From Sulfurisoma sediminicola (lineage in GTDB: Bacteria > Pseudomonadota > Gammaproteobacteria > Burkholderiales > Rhodocyclaceae): a stretch of 64,000 nt of DNA. The notes beneath the pieces were generated by a model. It saw only the letters and a program-made list of their open reading frames with translations, searched no databases and had not been told where the DNA came from. Where the stretch lies: contig NZ_BHVV01000003.1 of the NCBI RefSeq assembly GCF_003865015.1, positions 124,001-188,000 of the forward strand, given 5' to 3'. Below are positions 32,596 through 42,036 of this stretch, piece by piece. Every line of letters starts with the position of its first letter. The stretch's first letter is position 1. Made by a program: the position numbers and the translations under genes.

Positions 32596-34155
32596 GTGGA
32601 CAAGCCCCTGGTCGTCATCATCGGCGCCGGTCCGGCCGGCCTGACTGCAGCGCTGGAACTGGTACGCGACGGCCGCATGCGGCCGCTGGTGCTGGAGGCT
32701 TCACGGGATGTGGGCGGGATTTCCCGTACCGTGGAGTACAAGGGCAACCGCATGGACATCGGCGGCCACCGTTTCTTTTCCAAGTCGGACTGGGTGATGG
32801 ACTGGTGGCGCGAGATCCTGCCGCCGGCGGCCGACGGCGAGGTCGAGATCGCCTATCAGGGCAAGCGCAGAAAAGTCAGCGCTGGCGACACGGCGGCGCG
32901 TGCGGACGGACTGGTCATGCTGGTGCGCAACCGCCTTTCGCGCATCTATTTCCTGCGCAAGTATTTCGACTATCCGATCAAGATCAATGGCAATACGCTG
33001 CGCAATCTCGGCCTCGTGCGCCTTGCGCGCATCGGGCTGAGCTATGCGTGGGCGCTGGCGTTCCGCCGAACGCCGGAACGGACGCTGGAGGACTTTCTGG
33101 TCAATCGCTTCGGTGCCGAGTTGTACCGGACCTTCTTCCGGGACTACACGGAGAAGGTCTGGGGCGTGCCCTGCGCGCAAATCAGCGCCGAGTGGGGGGC
33201 TCAGCGCATCAAGGGGCTGTCGGTCGTCGAGGCCATCCGCCACGCGTTGCGCAAGGGCAGGCAGCACCGCGAAACGCGGACCAGCCTCATCGAGCATTTC
33301 CTCTATCCGCGGCTCGGGCCCGGACAGCTATGGCAGGAGGTGGCGCGGCGGGTCGCCGAGCAGGGCGGCGAGATCCGCTTCGGCTGGCGGGTCGTCGGTG
33401 TCCGCCACGACTCGAACCGGGTGGCGGCCGTCGTCGCGGCTCACGAGAATGGCGAGACGCTGGAGCTTGCCGCGGAACATGTGATCTCGACCATGCCGGT
33501 CAAGGATCTCGTCGCCGGCATGCAACCCGCGGCGCCGGCGGATGTCGCCGCCATCGCGGCGGCATTGCCCTACCGCGATTTCATCACCGTCGGGCTGTTG
33601 GTGTCGCGCATGAAGACCAACCACCAGGCGCGCAGCGTGAATCCGAACCACATGCCCCCGGACAACTGGATCTACGTGCAGGAACCCGATGTCCGCATCG
33701 GCCGGTTGCAGGTATTCAACAACTGGAGCCCCGACCTGGTCGCGGATGCCGATCGCATCTGGCTCGGCCTCGAGTATTTCTGCCAGGAGGGTGATGACCT
33801 CTGGTGCCGGCCCGATGCGGAAATGCTGCGTTTCGCCGCGGGCGAACTGGAGAAGATCGGCATGATTGACAGCGTCGATGTACTCGACGGCACGGTGATC
33901 CGCGTGCCGAAGACCTACCCGGCCTATTTCGGCGCTTACGAACAGTTCCCGCGTGTGCGACAGTGGCTCGACGGGCTCGACAATCTCTGGCTCGTCGGGC
34001 GCAACGGCATGCACCGCTACAACAACCAGGACCACTCGATGCTGACCGCGCGGCTGGCGGTGGAGCATATCCTCGCCGGCAGCCGGGACAAGGCGGCGCT
34101 CTGGGCCGTCAACATCGACGACGAATATCACGAGGAGGCGAAGGCGCCGCGATGA
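32596..34155 (+). CDS. FAD-dependent amine oxidase/UDP-galactopyranose-mutase-like oxidoreductase
   Basis: A 519-aa flavoprotein. The N-terminal dinucleotide site [17 protein letters not shown] (about residues 6-22) is followed by the [12 protein letters not shown] segment typical of the protoporphyrinogen oxidase/UDP-Galp mutase-like group found in polysaccharide loci. The C-terminal [16 protein letters not shown] block closes the FAD site. It uses a GTG start 6 bases after gtrA and overlaps the next gene as ATGA. It may modify a sugar nucleotide; the substrate is not evident. Confidence 0.82.
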   Translation: MDKPLVVIIGAGPAGLTAALELVRDGRMRPLVLEASRDVGGISRTVEYKGNRMDIGGHRFFSKSDWVMDWWREILPPAADGEVEIAYQGKRRKVSAGDTAARADGLVMLVRNRLSRIYFLRKYFDYPIKINGNTLRNLGLVRLARIGLSYAWALAFRRTPERTLEDFLVNRFGAELYRTFFRDYTEKVWGVPCAQISAEWGAQRIKGLSVVEAIRHALRKGRQHRETRTSLIEHFLYPRLGPGQLWQEVARRVAEQGGEIRFGWRVVGVRHDSNRVAAVVAAHENGETLELAAEHVISTMPVKDLVAGMQPAAPADVAAIAAALPYRDFITVGLLVSRMKTNHQARSVNPNHMPPDNWIYVQEPDVRIGRLQVFNNWSPDLVADADRIWLGLEYFCQEGDDLWCRPDAEMLRFAAGELEKIGMIDSVDVLDGTVIRVPKTYPAYFGAYEQFPRVRQWLDGLDNLWLVGRNGMHRYNNQDHSMLTARLAVEHILAGSRDKAALWAVNIDDEYHEEAKAPR

Positions 34156-35300
34156 GCGAAATCGCCGTATCGGCCGTGATGCCCTGCCTCAACGAGGAAC
34201 GCACCCTCGGCGCCTGCATCGAGAAGGCGCAGGGGGCGTTCCGCGCCCTGGGCATCGTCGGCGAGGTCGTCGTCGCCGACAACGGCTCGACCGACCGCTC
34301 GGTCGAGATCGCCGCGGCGCTCGGCGCCCGCGTCGTGCACGAGGCGCGCAAGGGCTACGGTGCGGCCCTGACGGCGGGGATCGCGGCGGCGCGCGGTCGT
34401 ATCGTGGTCATGGCCGATGCGGACGATTCCTACGACTGGGCGGCGCTCGGGGATTTCGTGCGCCAGGTCGATGCGGGCTACGACCTGGTCATGGGCAATC
34501 GCTTCAAGGGCGGCATCGAGCCGGGAGCGATGCCGCCGCTGCACCGCTATTTCGGCAACCCCGTGCTCTCGACCCTCGCGCGATGGATGTATCGCATCCC
34601 GATCGGCGACTTCCATTGCGGCATGCGCGCTTTCCGGCGCGATGCCTTTGAGCGCATCCAGCCGCGCACCTCGGGCATGGAGTTCGCCACGGAGATGGTG
34701 GTCAATGCCGCCCATGCCGGCCTGCGCATCGCCGAGATCCCGACCCGCCTGTATCCCGACAAGCGCGATCGTCCGCCGCACCTGCGCTCATTCCGCGATG
34801 GCTGGCGGCATCTGCGCTTCATGCTGACCTATGCACCCGACGTCCTTTACCTCGCCCCCGGGATGATCATGTCGGTGCTTGGAGTGGCCGGCATGATGCT
34901 GCTCGCAACCGGCCCGGCGACCATCGGCGGCGGCTTTCGGCTGGGCATCCATTTCCTGGCGCTGGCCAGCCTCCTGGCCCTGCTCGGAACGAATGTCACG
35001 GCCTTCGGCCTGGTGGCTCGCCTGGTCAATGCGAAGCGAAATCCGATACGTCCGGAATCGCTGTTCGGACGCTTGCTGCAGCAATTCACGCTGGAGCGGG
35101 GTATCGTCCTTGGGGGAGCCATGTTCTTTTGCGGACTGATAGTCGACGCGTGGATATTTTCCGAATGGGTCTCCCGTCGCTTCGGCGACATGTCGGATAC
35201 GGTGCATTCCGCCTTTGTCGCCTCGACCTTCATGGTGCTCGGAATCAATGTCGTTTTCGCGGCGTTCCTGTTCAACATGATTCGCGACGAAGGAAAGTGA
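34152..35300 (+). CDS. Family 2 glycosyltransferase with C-terminal membrane helices
   Basis: A 382-aa protein of the DPM1/undecaprenyl-phosphate glycosyltransferase type. The GT-A domain (about residues 1-230) has [12 protein letters not shown] and the metal motif [10 protein letters not shown]. It is followed by about four hydrophobic helices (about 235-375). It probably transfers a sugar onto polyprenyl phosphate, which fits the GtrA protein upstream. Its ATG overlaps the stop of the previous gene. Confidence 0.88.
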   Translation: MSEIAVSAVMPCLNEERTLGACIEKAQGAFRALGIVGEVVVADNGSTDRSVEIAAALGARVVHEARKGYGAALTAGIAAARGRIVVMADADDSYDWAALGDFVRQVDAGYDLVMGNRFKGGIEPGAMPPLHRYFGNPVLSTLARWMYRIPIGDFHCGMRAFRRDAFERIQPRTSGMEFATEMVVNAAHAGLRIAEIPTRLYPDKRDRPPHLRSFRDGWRHLRFMLTYAPDVLYLAPGMIMSVLGVAGMMLLATGPATIGGGFRLGIHFLALASLLALLGTNVTAFGLVARLVNAKRNPIRPESLFGRLLQQFTLERGIVLGGAMFFCGLIVDAWIFSEWVSRRFGDMSDTVHSAFVASTFMVLGINVVFAAFLFNMIRDEGK

Positions 35301-35307
35301 ATATTTC

Positions 35308-36618
35308 GTGCCGGGCGCGATGGGCCGTCGTTCAGTAGCAAAGATGCCTGGGGCGGGGGGACTGTTGCTGCCGCTGGCGGCGCTGAACTTGGCGGCGGCC
35401 TTCCTCGTGCAGCTGGTCGTTCTCGCGCGAATCGGCCCGGGCAGCGCCACCGATGCCTTCATGGCGGCGGCGACGCTGCCGCAGATGCTGGCCGGCATGG
35501 CTTCGGCCGTATTGGGTAGCGTTCTGGTGCCGATGCTGGCCGGCGAGTCCGGAGAGCAGCAGAGCAGCGATGGCTGGTTTCTGCTACTTGCCGTCGGTGC
35601 CATTTTTTTGGCTGCCGCAGCGTTGTTGAGCCTGACGGCGGATTCCTGGGCAGGGTGGCTGTTCCCGGGCTTTTCCGCAGACGCTGCCCGTTTTTGCGCG
35701 GACCTCGCCCGCATCCAGGTTTTTTCCATGGCATTCGCGGCGATGAATTCGGTTCTCGTCGCGGTGTGTTATGCGCGCGGCCAGTTCGTTCGGGTCGAAG
35801 CCATCACCCTGCTCGTCGTCGGGACTTCCGCCGGGATCCTCTATTTCTCGCTGCCGATTCACGGCATCGTGGCCGCAGCGTGGACGGTCACACTGACCGC
35901 GCTTTTCCAGATGCTCCTGTTGCTGCCCGCGCTCGGGCGTCCTCGGCAAATGGGCTCGGCCGCCCGCAATGCGTCCCAAGCCTGGAAGCGGATCAGGCCC
36001 CTTCTGGCGGGGAACATCTACCACAAGAGCGATGTCGTGATCGACCGCTATCTTCTCTCCATGGCCGGTGCCGGCGACATGACCTTGTTCGCCCTGGCGC
36101 AGCAGTTCCACGGCGCGGCAGCGGGCCTTTTCGGCAAGGTATGGGGCAATACGGCGATACCCGATCTCGCCGTATGCGCCAAGCGCGGAGATATGCCGGG
36201 TTTTGTCGGGCTGTATCGCCGCCGGCTGGCGATTCTCGCCCTGGTGGGTGGCGCCTGCTACATCCTGCTGTTGATCGCCGGCCAGCCCGCTTTGGCATTG
36301 CTGCTCGGCCACGGCAAGACATCGGCGGGCGATATCGCTACGCTGTGGCAACTCATGGTGGCTTCGGGCGGAGTCCTGCTGTTCGGCTGTGTTGGCGTGC
36401 TCGTGGCAGGGGCCTACTATGCACTGGGCGATACCAGGACACCGACCTATCTGAGCATGGCAAGCTTCACGTTGTTCGTCGCAGTCAAGTATTTCGCCTT
36501 CCAGTCATTCGGCGCCATCGGGGTCGCACTGGCTGCAAGCGGCTATTTCGCCGTCAATACCCTTTTTCTGGCCGGATTGCTTCCAGCCAGGTTGCGCAAC
36601 AAGGTCGGGACGCGATAG
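35308..36618 (+). CDS. MurJ/MVF-type lipid-linked oligosaccharide flippase
   Basis: A 436-aa polytopic protein with about twelve to fourteen hydrophobic helices. It resembles the MOP-superfamily MurJ branch: an early GPGSATDAFMAAATLPQML segment and a DVVIDRYLLSMAGAGDMTLFALAQQ region (36031-36105). It should translocate the lipid-linked glycan built by the neighbouring transferases. The start is uncertain among GTG 35308, ATG 35320 and ATG 35344. It stands inside the polysaccharide cluster, so a dedicated role is more likely than housekeeping MurJ. Confidence 0.82.
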   Translation: MPGAMGRRSVAKMPGAGGLLLPLAALNLAAAFLVQLVVLARIGPGSATDAFMAAATLPQMLAGMASAVLGSVLVPMLAGESGEQQSSDGWFLLLAVGAIFLAAAALLSLTADSWAGWLFPGFSADAARFCADLARIQVFSMAFAAMNSVLVAVCYARGQFVRVEAITLLVVGTSAGILYFSLPIHGIVAAAWTVTLTALFQMLLLLPALGRPRQMGSAARNASQAWKRIRPLLAGNIYHKSDVVIDRYLLSMAGAGDMTLFALAQQFHGAAAGLFGKVWGNTAIPDLAVCAKRGDMPGFVGLYRRRLAILALVGGACYILLLIAGQPALALLLGHGKTSAGDIATLWQLMVASGGVLLFGCVGVLVAGAYYALGDTRTPTYLSMASFTLFVAVKYFAFQSFGAIGVALAASGYFAVNTLFLAGLLPARLRNKVGTR

Positions 36619-36623
36619 CCGGG

Positions 36624-37583
36624 ATGCATTGCACGACTGAATCCCGGCCATGTCCGTTCGGCTGTCCGCCGGACGACGAATTGCTGTTTGTCGGGCGCGA
36701 TCGGCTGCACGGAGTTCCGGGTGAATTCCCGGTCGTCCGGTGCCGCAATTGCGGACTGATCCGGACCGACCCCCGTCCTACTGCGGAGGCGATGGGCGCC
36801 TACTATCCCGATGACTACGGCCCCTACATCGGCAGCCGGATTCCGGGCGGCAGCCAGGTGCCGACGCGCCGGCAGAAGGTGCTTGACCCGTTGCTGCGTC
36901 GCATATTCCGGTTCAATACCAATGTGGTACCCGACCTGCCACCCGGGCGCATGCTGGAAGTTGGCTGCGCCAGCGGGTCGTTTCTGGCGCAGATGGCCTC
37001 GGTCGGCTGGACGGTAAGTGGCATCGAATTCTCGCCCGCCGCCGCAGCGGCGGCCCGCGGCGCCGGCTACGACGTCTTCGCCGGAACGGTCGCGGCGGCG
37101 CCGGAACCGGCCCACGCTTACGATCTGATTGCCGGCTGGATGGTCGTCGAACATCTTCATGATCCAATGAATACCCTGGGTACGCTCGCCCGCTGGACAC
37201 GCCCGGGGGGCTGGCTCGCGATATCCTTGCCCGATGCCGGGGCCCTGGAGTTCCGCTTGTTCAAGGGCGCCGGCTACGCCCTTCAATTGCCAACTCATCT
37301 GTACCATTTCACGCCCCGGACGATAACGATGCTCCTGGAACGGAGCGGATGGCGGGTCGAACATGTCTACCACCAGCGGGTGCTGAACAATCTGATGGGA
37401 AGCATCGGCCACAAGTTGGAGGACTGGGGGGCGCCACTCGCCCTGAGCAGGATGTTTCGCAGCTATCCGCAACGTGCCGGCCGGTGGGCATTGATCCTTT
37501 ATCCCATCGCGTGGCTGCTCGCCGCCATGGGGCAGACCGGACGCATGACGGTCCTGGCGAGAAGGGACGGCAAGGGCTCATGA
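36624..37583 (+). CDS. SAM-dependent methyltransferase with N-terminal Cys motif
   Basis: A 319-aa class I methyltransferase. The N-terminus has Cys pairs in a zinc-ribbon-like arrangement (CPFGC and VRCRNCGL) found in sugar methyltransferases of this group. The SAM site is LEVGCASGSFLAQMASVGW, with AGWMVVEHLHDP and the WTRPGGWLAISLPD block following. It probably methylates a glycan residue. The coding frame overlaps the next gene by ATGA. Confidence 0.87.
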   Translation: MHCTTESRPCPFGCPPDDELLFVGRDRLHGVPGEFPVVRCRNCGLIRTDPRPTAEAMGAYYPDDYGPYIGSRIPGGSQVPTRRQKVLDPLLRRIFRFNTNVVPDLPPGRMLEVGCASGSFLAQMASVGWTVSGIEFSPAAAAAARGAGYDVFAGTVAAAPEPAHAYDLIAGWMVVEHLHDPMNTLGTLARWTRPGGWLAISLPDAGALEFRLFKGAGYALQLPTHLYHFTPRTITMLLERSGWRVEHVYHQRVLNNLMGSIGHKLEDWGAPLALSRMFRSYPQRAGRWALILYPIAWLLAAMGQTGRMTVLARRDGKGS

Positions 37584-38551
37584 GTACGGGTACGCCGGGC
37601 AGGGATTGGCCGAAGGTCACGATCATGATCCCTACCTATGGTCAGGCCGACATGGTGCTCCAGGCGATCGATAGTGCCCTGGCGCAGGACTATCCGAACC
37701 TGGAAGTGATCGTCGCCGACGATGCCTCGCCCGACAACACGTGCGAGGTGGTGGCGGGGCGCAGCAATCCGCGTCTGCGCTACCACCGCAACCGCGAGAA
37801 TCTCGGCCGCGTCGCCAACTACCGCAACACGCTCTACGATTTGGCAACGGGCGAGTGGGTGGTCAATCTCGATGGAGACGATCGCTACACCGATCCCGGG
37901 TTCGTGAGCGCCGCGATGGCGGTCGCGCTGTCCGACAGCGCCGTCGTCATGGTCTCGGCCCGCCGCACGGTCGAGCGGAACGGCCTCATCGTGGACGTGA
38001 CCCGAATTCCCGAGGCACCCTGGCTGGATGGCCTCGACCTCGTGCGCGGCCTCCCGGCGGTTTCGTATCACTTGCCGCACATGACGACCCTCTATCGCCG
38101 GGCCCCGGCAATGGAACTGGGCTTTTACCGGATGGACCTGATCAGCGGCGACTGGGAATCGCTCTACCGCCTTGCCTTACATGGGCGTGTGGCCTTCGTC
38201 GACAGGATCGTCGGTGCCTGGCGTGCCGGGGAGGCCAACGCCAGCCGCGTGGCCGACTGGCGTGCGCGCGCAAGCAATCTGCAGATCTGGCCGGCCATCT
38301 TCGTGGAGGCGGTGCAGGCGGGATTGCCCCGCAGTGAGGCGGCGAGGGTGCAGGCACTGACGATGTCCTATTTCGCCTATCTCGGCTTTTCGGACGTGCT
38401 TGCCAGTGCGGGAGCAGGGGCGGCCTGGCGGTATCTCGCCGTGCTGTGGCGCGAGCAGCGGCCGACGGCATGGCGCCTGCTGCTCGATCCGCGCTGCCTG
38501 CTGCGCCTCGGCATCGCCGCGGTGGCGCCGCGCTCGCGGAGGCCGCGATGA
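37580..38551 (+). CDS. Family 2 glycosyltransferase
   Basis: A 323-aa soluble GT-A enzyme. It starts with VTIMIPTYGQADMVLQAIDSAL, then EVIVADDASPDNT and the metal motif VNLDGDDRYTDP near residue 100. The C-terminal third is helical with a basic tail. It overlaps the methyltransferase upstream and the DUF616-like gene downstream by ATGA, so the block is tightly coupled. The acceptor sugar is unknown. Confidence 0.9.
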   Translation: MSTGTPGRDWPKVTIMIPTYGQADMVLQAIDSALAQDYPNLEVIVADDASPDNTCEVVAGRSNPRLRYHRNRENLGRVANYRNTLYDLATGEWVVNLDGDDRYTDPGFVSAAMAVALSDSAVVMVSARRTVERNGLIVDVTRIPEAPWLDGLDLVRGLPAVSYHLPHMTTLYRRAPAMELGFYRMDLISGDWESLYRLALHGRVAFVDRIVGAWRAGEANASRVADWRARASNLQIWPAIFVEAVQAGLPRSEAARVQALTMSYFAYLGFSDVLASAGAGAAWRYLAVLWREQRPTAWRLLLDPRCLLRLGIAAVAPRSRRPR

Positions 38552-39282
38552 CGCAGCGGCGGATCGCCATCTACACCTGCATCGCCGGCAACTACGACGA
38601 TTTGCTGCAGCCGGCGGTTGCGGAAGCGGGGGCCGACTATTTCTGCTTCACCGACCAGCCGTTGGCGGATGCCAAGCGGTGGCAGCTGCGGCCGTTGCCC
38701 GAGTTCCAGGATGACGGCAGCCTTGCCAGCCGCTACGTCAAGATGCATCCGCATCGCCTCTTTCCGGATCACGACGCCAGTGTCTATGTGGACGCCAATG
38801 TCCGTGCCCTCGACGGCATCGTGGCGCTTGCCGAGGATGCCTTGCGTCGGGGATGCCTGGCGATGTACCGGCATCCCTTCCGCAGCCGCCTGGCGGACGA
38901 GGCGGACGAGTGCGCCCTGCTCGGCTACGATTTCCTCTGGCGCTTCCGCCGCCTGATGCGCCGCTACGCGGCGGAGGGATTGCCGCCCGCGGTCGCGCTG
39001 GTCGAGGCGAACGTGCTGATGCGGCGGCATCACGATCCGACGCTGATCGCCGCCATGGAGCTGTGGTGGAGCGAATACCGCTCGGGCATACGTCGGGACC
39101 AGCTCTCCCTGCCCTATGCGCTGTGGAAGCAGGGGGTCGATGTCGTCGACCTCGGGCGCAGCGACGCGCGATTCGACCGGGAGCATTTCGCCATGACGCC
39201 GCTCCACAAGCATCGGTCGGTGCCGGCGCGACAATGGTTCCTGCGCATCTTCAATCGCCTGCTGATGGAGCTGGGGCGGTGA
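38548..39282 (+). CDS. DUF616/TOD1-MUCI70-like glycosyltransferase
   Basis: A 244-aa protein with the DUF616 pattern: IAIYTCIAGNYDDLLQP at the start, FCFTDQPL, ASRYVKMHPHRLFPDHDASVYVDAN (38727-38800) with the D-x-N in place of D-x-D, and a C-terminal DQLSLPYALWKQGV segment. Such proteins are retaining or putative hexosyltransferases. It overlaps both neighbours and belongs to the glycan cluster. Confidence 0.82.
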   Translation: MTQRRIAIYTCIAGNYDDLLQPAVAEAGADYFCFTDQPLADAKRWQLRPLPEFQDDGSLASRYVKMHPHRLFPDHDASVYVDANVRALDGIVALAEDALRRGCLAMYRHPFRSRLADEADECALLGYDFLWRFRRLMRRYAAEGLPPAVALVEANVLMRRHHDPTLIAAMELWWSEYRSGIRRDQLSLPYALWKQGVDVVDLGRSDARFDREHFAMTPLHKHRSVPARQWFLRIFNRLLMELGR

Positions 39283-40223
39283 TGCCGCGCGTCGGCGTGG
39301 TCCTCGGCACGTGCAACGGCGCGCGCTTTCTGGGCGAGCAGCTGGATTCGGTTGCCCGTCAGAGCGGCGCCGACTGGCGCCTGCTCGCGTCCGACGACGG
39401 TTCCGTCGATGCCACGCTCGAAATTCTGAATTCCTTCGCGGCGGCGTGGCCGGGAAGGGTGGAGGTTCGTGCCGGCCCACGTCTGGGTTTCGCACGCAAC
39501 TTTCTTTCCATGCTGGAGAACCCCGGATTCGATGCGTCATTCTGGGCGTTCTGCGACCAGGACGACGTGTGGCATGACGACAAGCTGTCGCACGCGGTGG
39601 GCTGGCTGGCGACCGTTGCGGGCGATCGCCCGGCCCTCTATTGTTCGCGAACGGCACTGGTGGATGAGAACGGAACCCGCCTCGGCGCATCCCCGGATTG
39701 GCGGCGACCGCCCGATTTCCGCAACGCGCTGGTTCAGAACATCGCCAGCGGCAACACGATGGTGTTCAACGAGGCCGCCCGCAGGCTCGTCGCCGGGGCG
39801 GGTGCGGTCGGGGTGCCCTTTCACGATTGGTGGGCGTACCTGCTCGTCGCCGGCTGTGGCGGCGAGGTGCGATTCGATCCGGTGCCGCGTGTAAGCTACC
39901 GCCTGCACGGTGAAAATGCGCTGGGCCCCTGGGGTGGGTGGCGGGCTTGGCGGCATCGCTCGAAATTGCTTGCGGACGGGACCTATGGCGGCTGGCTGGA
40001 CGAGAATCTGGTGGCGTTGAGCGGCATGGAAAGCCAGCTCGGTGACGCGGCCCGGGCCACGCTGGCCCGCTTCCGCGCGATGCGCAAGGCGCGCGGCCTG
40101 CGGCGCGGCGTCGAGCTGATTCGTTCCGGCGTGTTCCACCAGAGCACGCTTGGGTACCTTGGGCTGCTCGTCGCAGCATCGCTCGGAAGATTGGCAAGGC
40201 CAGGACATGATGACGCTATCTGA
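39282..40223 (+). CDS. Family 2 glycosyltransferase (rhamnosyltransferase-like)
   Basis: A 313-aa GT-A enzyme starting MPRVGVVLGTCNGARFLGEQ, with LLASDDGSVDAT and the metal motif FCDQDDVWHDDKL near residue 90. The VPFHDWWAYLL block typical of dTDP-rhamnosyltransferases is present. The ATG at 39282 overlaps the previous stop by one base; a GTG at 39279 is the alternative. It extends 17 bases into the next gene. Confidence 0.88.
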   Translation: MPRVGVVLGTCNGARFLGEQLDSVARQSGADWRLLASDDGSVDATLEILNSFAAAWPGRVEVRAGPRLGFARNFLSMLENPGFDASFWAFCDQDDVWHDDKLSHAVGWLATVAGDRPALYCSRTALVDENGTRLGASPDWRRPPDFRNALVQNIASGNTMVFNEAARRLVAGAGAVGVPFHDWWAYLLVAGCGGEVRFDPVPRVSYRLHGENALGPWGGWRAWRHRSKLLADGTYGGWLDENLVALSGMESQLGDAARATLARFRAMRKARGLRRGVELIRSGVFHQSTLGYLGLLVAASLGRLARPGHDDAI

Positions 40224-41010
40224 CATCTTTCGTTTTGCGGGCCGCCTTGCCGCGGCCCATGTTCGCTATGGCCGCGTTCTGCTGTCGGAACGCCTGTTCG
40301 GCGATGCGGGGACGAGGTCGCGCCGTTCCCCGGTAGGCCGGCACAGCCTGTACTTCGCCGGGAAGGCGGTGCAGCTTTGCCGGGGGACCGGAGTCGAGAT
40401 CGGGTCCCTGCACAAGCGCTTGCCACTCGTCGCCAGTGTCCTGTATCTCGATGTGCGGAAGACGACAGAGCTGCGCGAGATCTACCGGAACGACGAGCGG
40501 GTGTCGCATATCGGGCAGGTACATCTGGTCGCCCCCGGCAGCCGGTATCCGTTCATCGACGACAATGCATTCGATTTCGTGGTGAGCAGCCATGTCCTCG
40601 AGCACACCTGCAATCCGCCGCGCCAGATCGAGGAATGGCTCAGGATCGTGCGTCCGGGGGGCATCGTCTACATGATCGTTCCCGACAAGCGCTTCTGCTT
40701 CGACCGTCGGCGCGAGGTCACCCCGCTCGAGCATTTCGTCGACGAGTTCGAAAGCGATGCCGCGTCGATCACCATGGATCATTACCGGGACTACATAGTC
40801 AATACGAATGGGGAGGACGGGCTGGTGCGGGATACCTCCGATGCCCACATCGAGTCGTGTTGGCGGCAGCAGGGAAGCATCCATGCACATACCTTCACGG
40901 CGGATTCGTTCCGACAGTTCCTGGACTTTTTCGCCGGCAGGTTGTCGTACCAACTGGTGCATTTCGATGCCGACCGGCTGGACATGCATGCGGCATTGCG
41001 CAAGCTCTGA
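40207..41010 (+). CDS. SAM-dependent methyltransferase of the glycan cluster
   Basis: A 267-aa protein with a degenerate class I methyltransferase core: TGVEIGSLHKRLPL replaces the usual SAM loop, LDVRKTTELREIY follows, and FVVSSHVLEHTCNP and RIVRPGGIVYMIVPDKR are clear. The C-terminal FTADSFRQFLDFF region fits sugar or lipid methyltransferases in polysaccharide loci. The start codon lies within the end of the preceding glycosyltransferase gene. Substrate unknown. Confidence 0.8.
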   Translation: MMTLSDIFRFAGRLAAAHVRYGRVLLSERLFGDAGTRSRRSPVGRHSLYFAGKAVQLCRGTGVEIGSLHKRLPLVASVLYLDVRKTTELREIYRNDERVSHIGQVHLVAPGSRYPFIDDNAFDFVVSSHVLEHTCNPPRQIEEWLRIVRPGGIVYMIVPDKRFCFDRRREVTPLEHFVDEFESDAASITMDHYRDYIVNTNGEDGLVRDTSDAHIESCWRQQGSIHAHTFTADSFRQFLDFFAGRLSYQLVHFDADRLDMHAALRKL

Positions 41011-41077
41011 TGCGGATCGCTGCAATGGCGTCGATCCGGCCCGGCAGACGCTTCGAGCTTTTTGCTGAGTAGGCATC

Positions 41078-42028
41078 GTGGCCACGCCCCCGCATTCCGC
41101 CACGGCCTGCGATGTCGCGCATGAGCGCCCGGACGATCGCGTCGTGGCGATCATCGTCACCTTCCATCCGGATCCGGTGGCCTTGCGTCGCCTGGTCGAT
41201 TCCCTGCTGCCGCAAGTCGACGGATTGGTGGTCGCGGACAACGGTTCCGATGGCGTGGCCAACGCGTGCCTTCTCGAGCTTCCCCCAGGTTTTGCCCGTT
41301 GTCTCGATATGGGCGGGAACCGTGGGGTTGCTGACGCCCTGAACCGTGGCATCGAGGCGGCGTTCGCGTCCGGCGCGTCCCACGTGATGTTGTTCGACCA
41401 GGACAGCCTGCCGGCGGAGGACATGACAACGCAGTTGATGTCCGCATGCCGTCGCCTGGAGAGTCAGGGTCGCCGCGTGGCGACCGTGGGGCCCCGGTAC
41501 CTCGATCCGCGGTCCGGCCATGTTTCCCCGTTCGTGGCGACCAAGGGCTTGTGGTTGCGTCGGGTCGAAGCGCCGACGCCGTCGACACCTGTCGAAGCAG
41601 ACTTCCTGATCACCTCGGGTTCGCTGATTTCCCGGGAGAGTTGGGCCGCCATCGGCCCGATGGCAGGCCCGATGTTCATAGACTATGTCGACATCGAGTG
41701 GGGTCTGCGCGCGCGGTGGAAGGGCTTCGCGTCGTACGGCGTCCCGGCGGCGCGCCTCAGTCATTCACTGGGAGACCGGCGCATGAATTTCCTCGGCCTG
41801 TCCGTGCCGCTGCACAGTCCGCTGCGGCACTACTATCAGATACGCAACCCGCTCTGGCTTTATCGCCAGCCCTGGATTGCCCTGAACTGGAAACTGGTCG
41901 ACGGATTCCGTCTGCTGCTGAGGTTTGCCTTCCATGCTGTCTTCGTCCCGTCGCGCATGGCGAACATTCGGTACATGTTGCGCGGTCTGCTGGACGGGCT
42001 GGCCGGGCGACAGGGACGGCTCGAGTAG
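41078..42028 (+). CDS. Family 2 glycosyltransferase (RfbF-like rhamnosyltransferase)
   Basis: A 316-aa enzyme with VVAIIVTFHPDPVALRRLVDSL, LVVADNGSDG, NRGVADALNRGIE, MLFDQDSLPAED as the metal motif (about residue 110) and FLITSGSLISRESW plus YVDIEWGLRAR, all typical of galactofuranosyl- and rhamnosyltransferases. The start is GTG 41078. There is a 67-base gap from the previous gene, the largest inside the cluster. The C-terminus has a short hydrophobic stretch near residue 285. Confidence 0.88.
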   Translation: MATPPHSATACDVAHERPDDRVVAIIVTFHPDPVALRRLVDSLLPQVDGLVVADNGSDGVANACLLELPPGFARCLDMGGNRGVADALNRGIEAAFASGASHVMLFDQDSLPAEDMTTQLMSACRRLESQGRRVATVGPRYLDPRSGHVSPFVATKGLWLRRVEAPTPSTPVEADFLITSGSLISRESWAAIGPMAGPMFIDYVDIEWGLRARWKGFASYGVPAARLSHSLGDRRMNFLGLSVPLHSPLRHYYQIRNPLWLYRQPWIALNWKLVDGFRLLLRFAFHAVFVPSRMANIRYMLRGLLDGLAGRQGRLE

Positions 42029-42036
42029 GCGGCGCG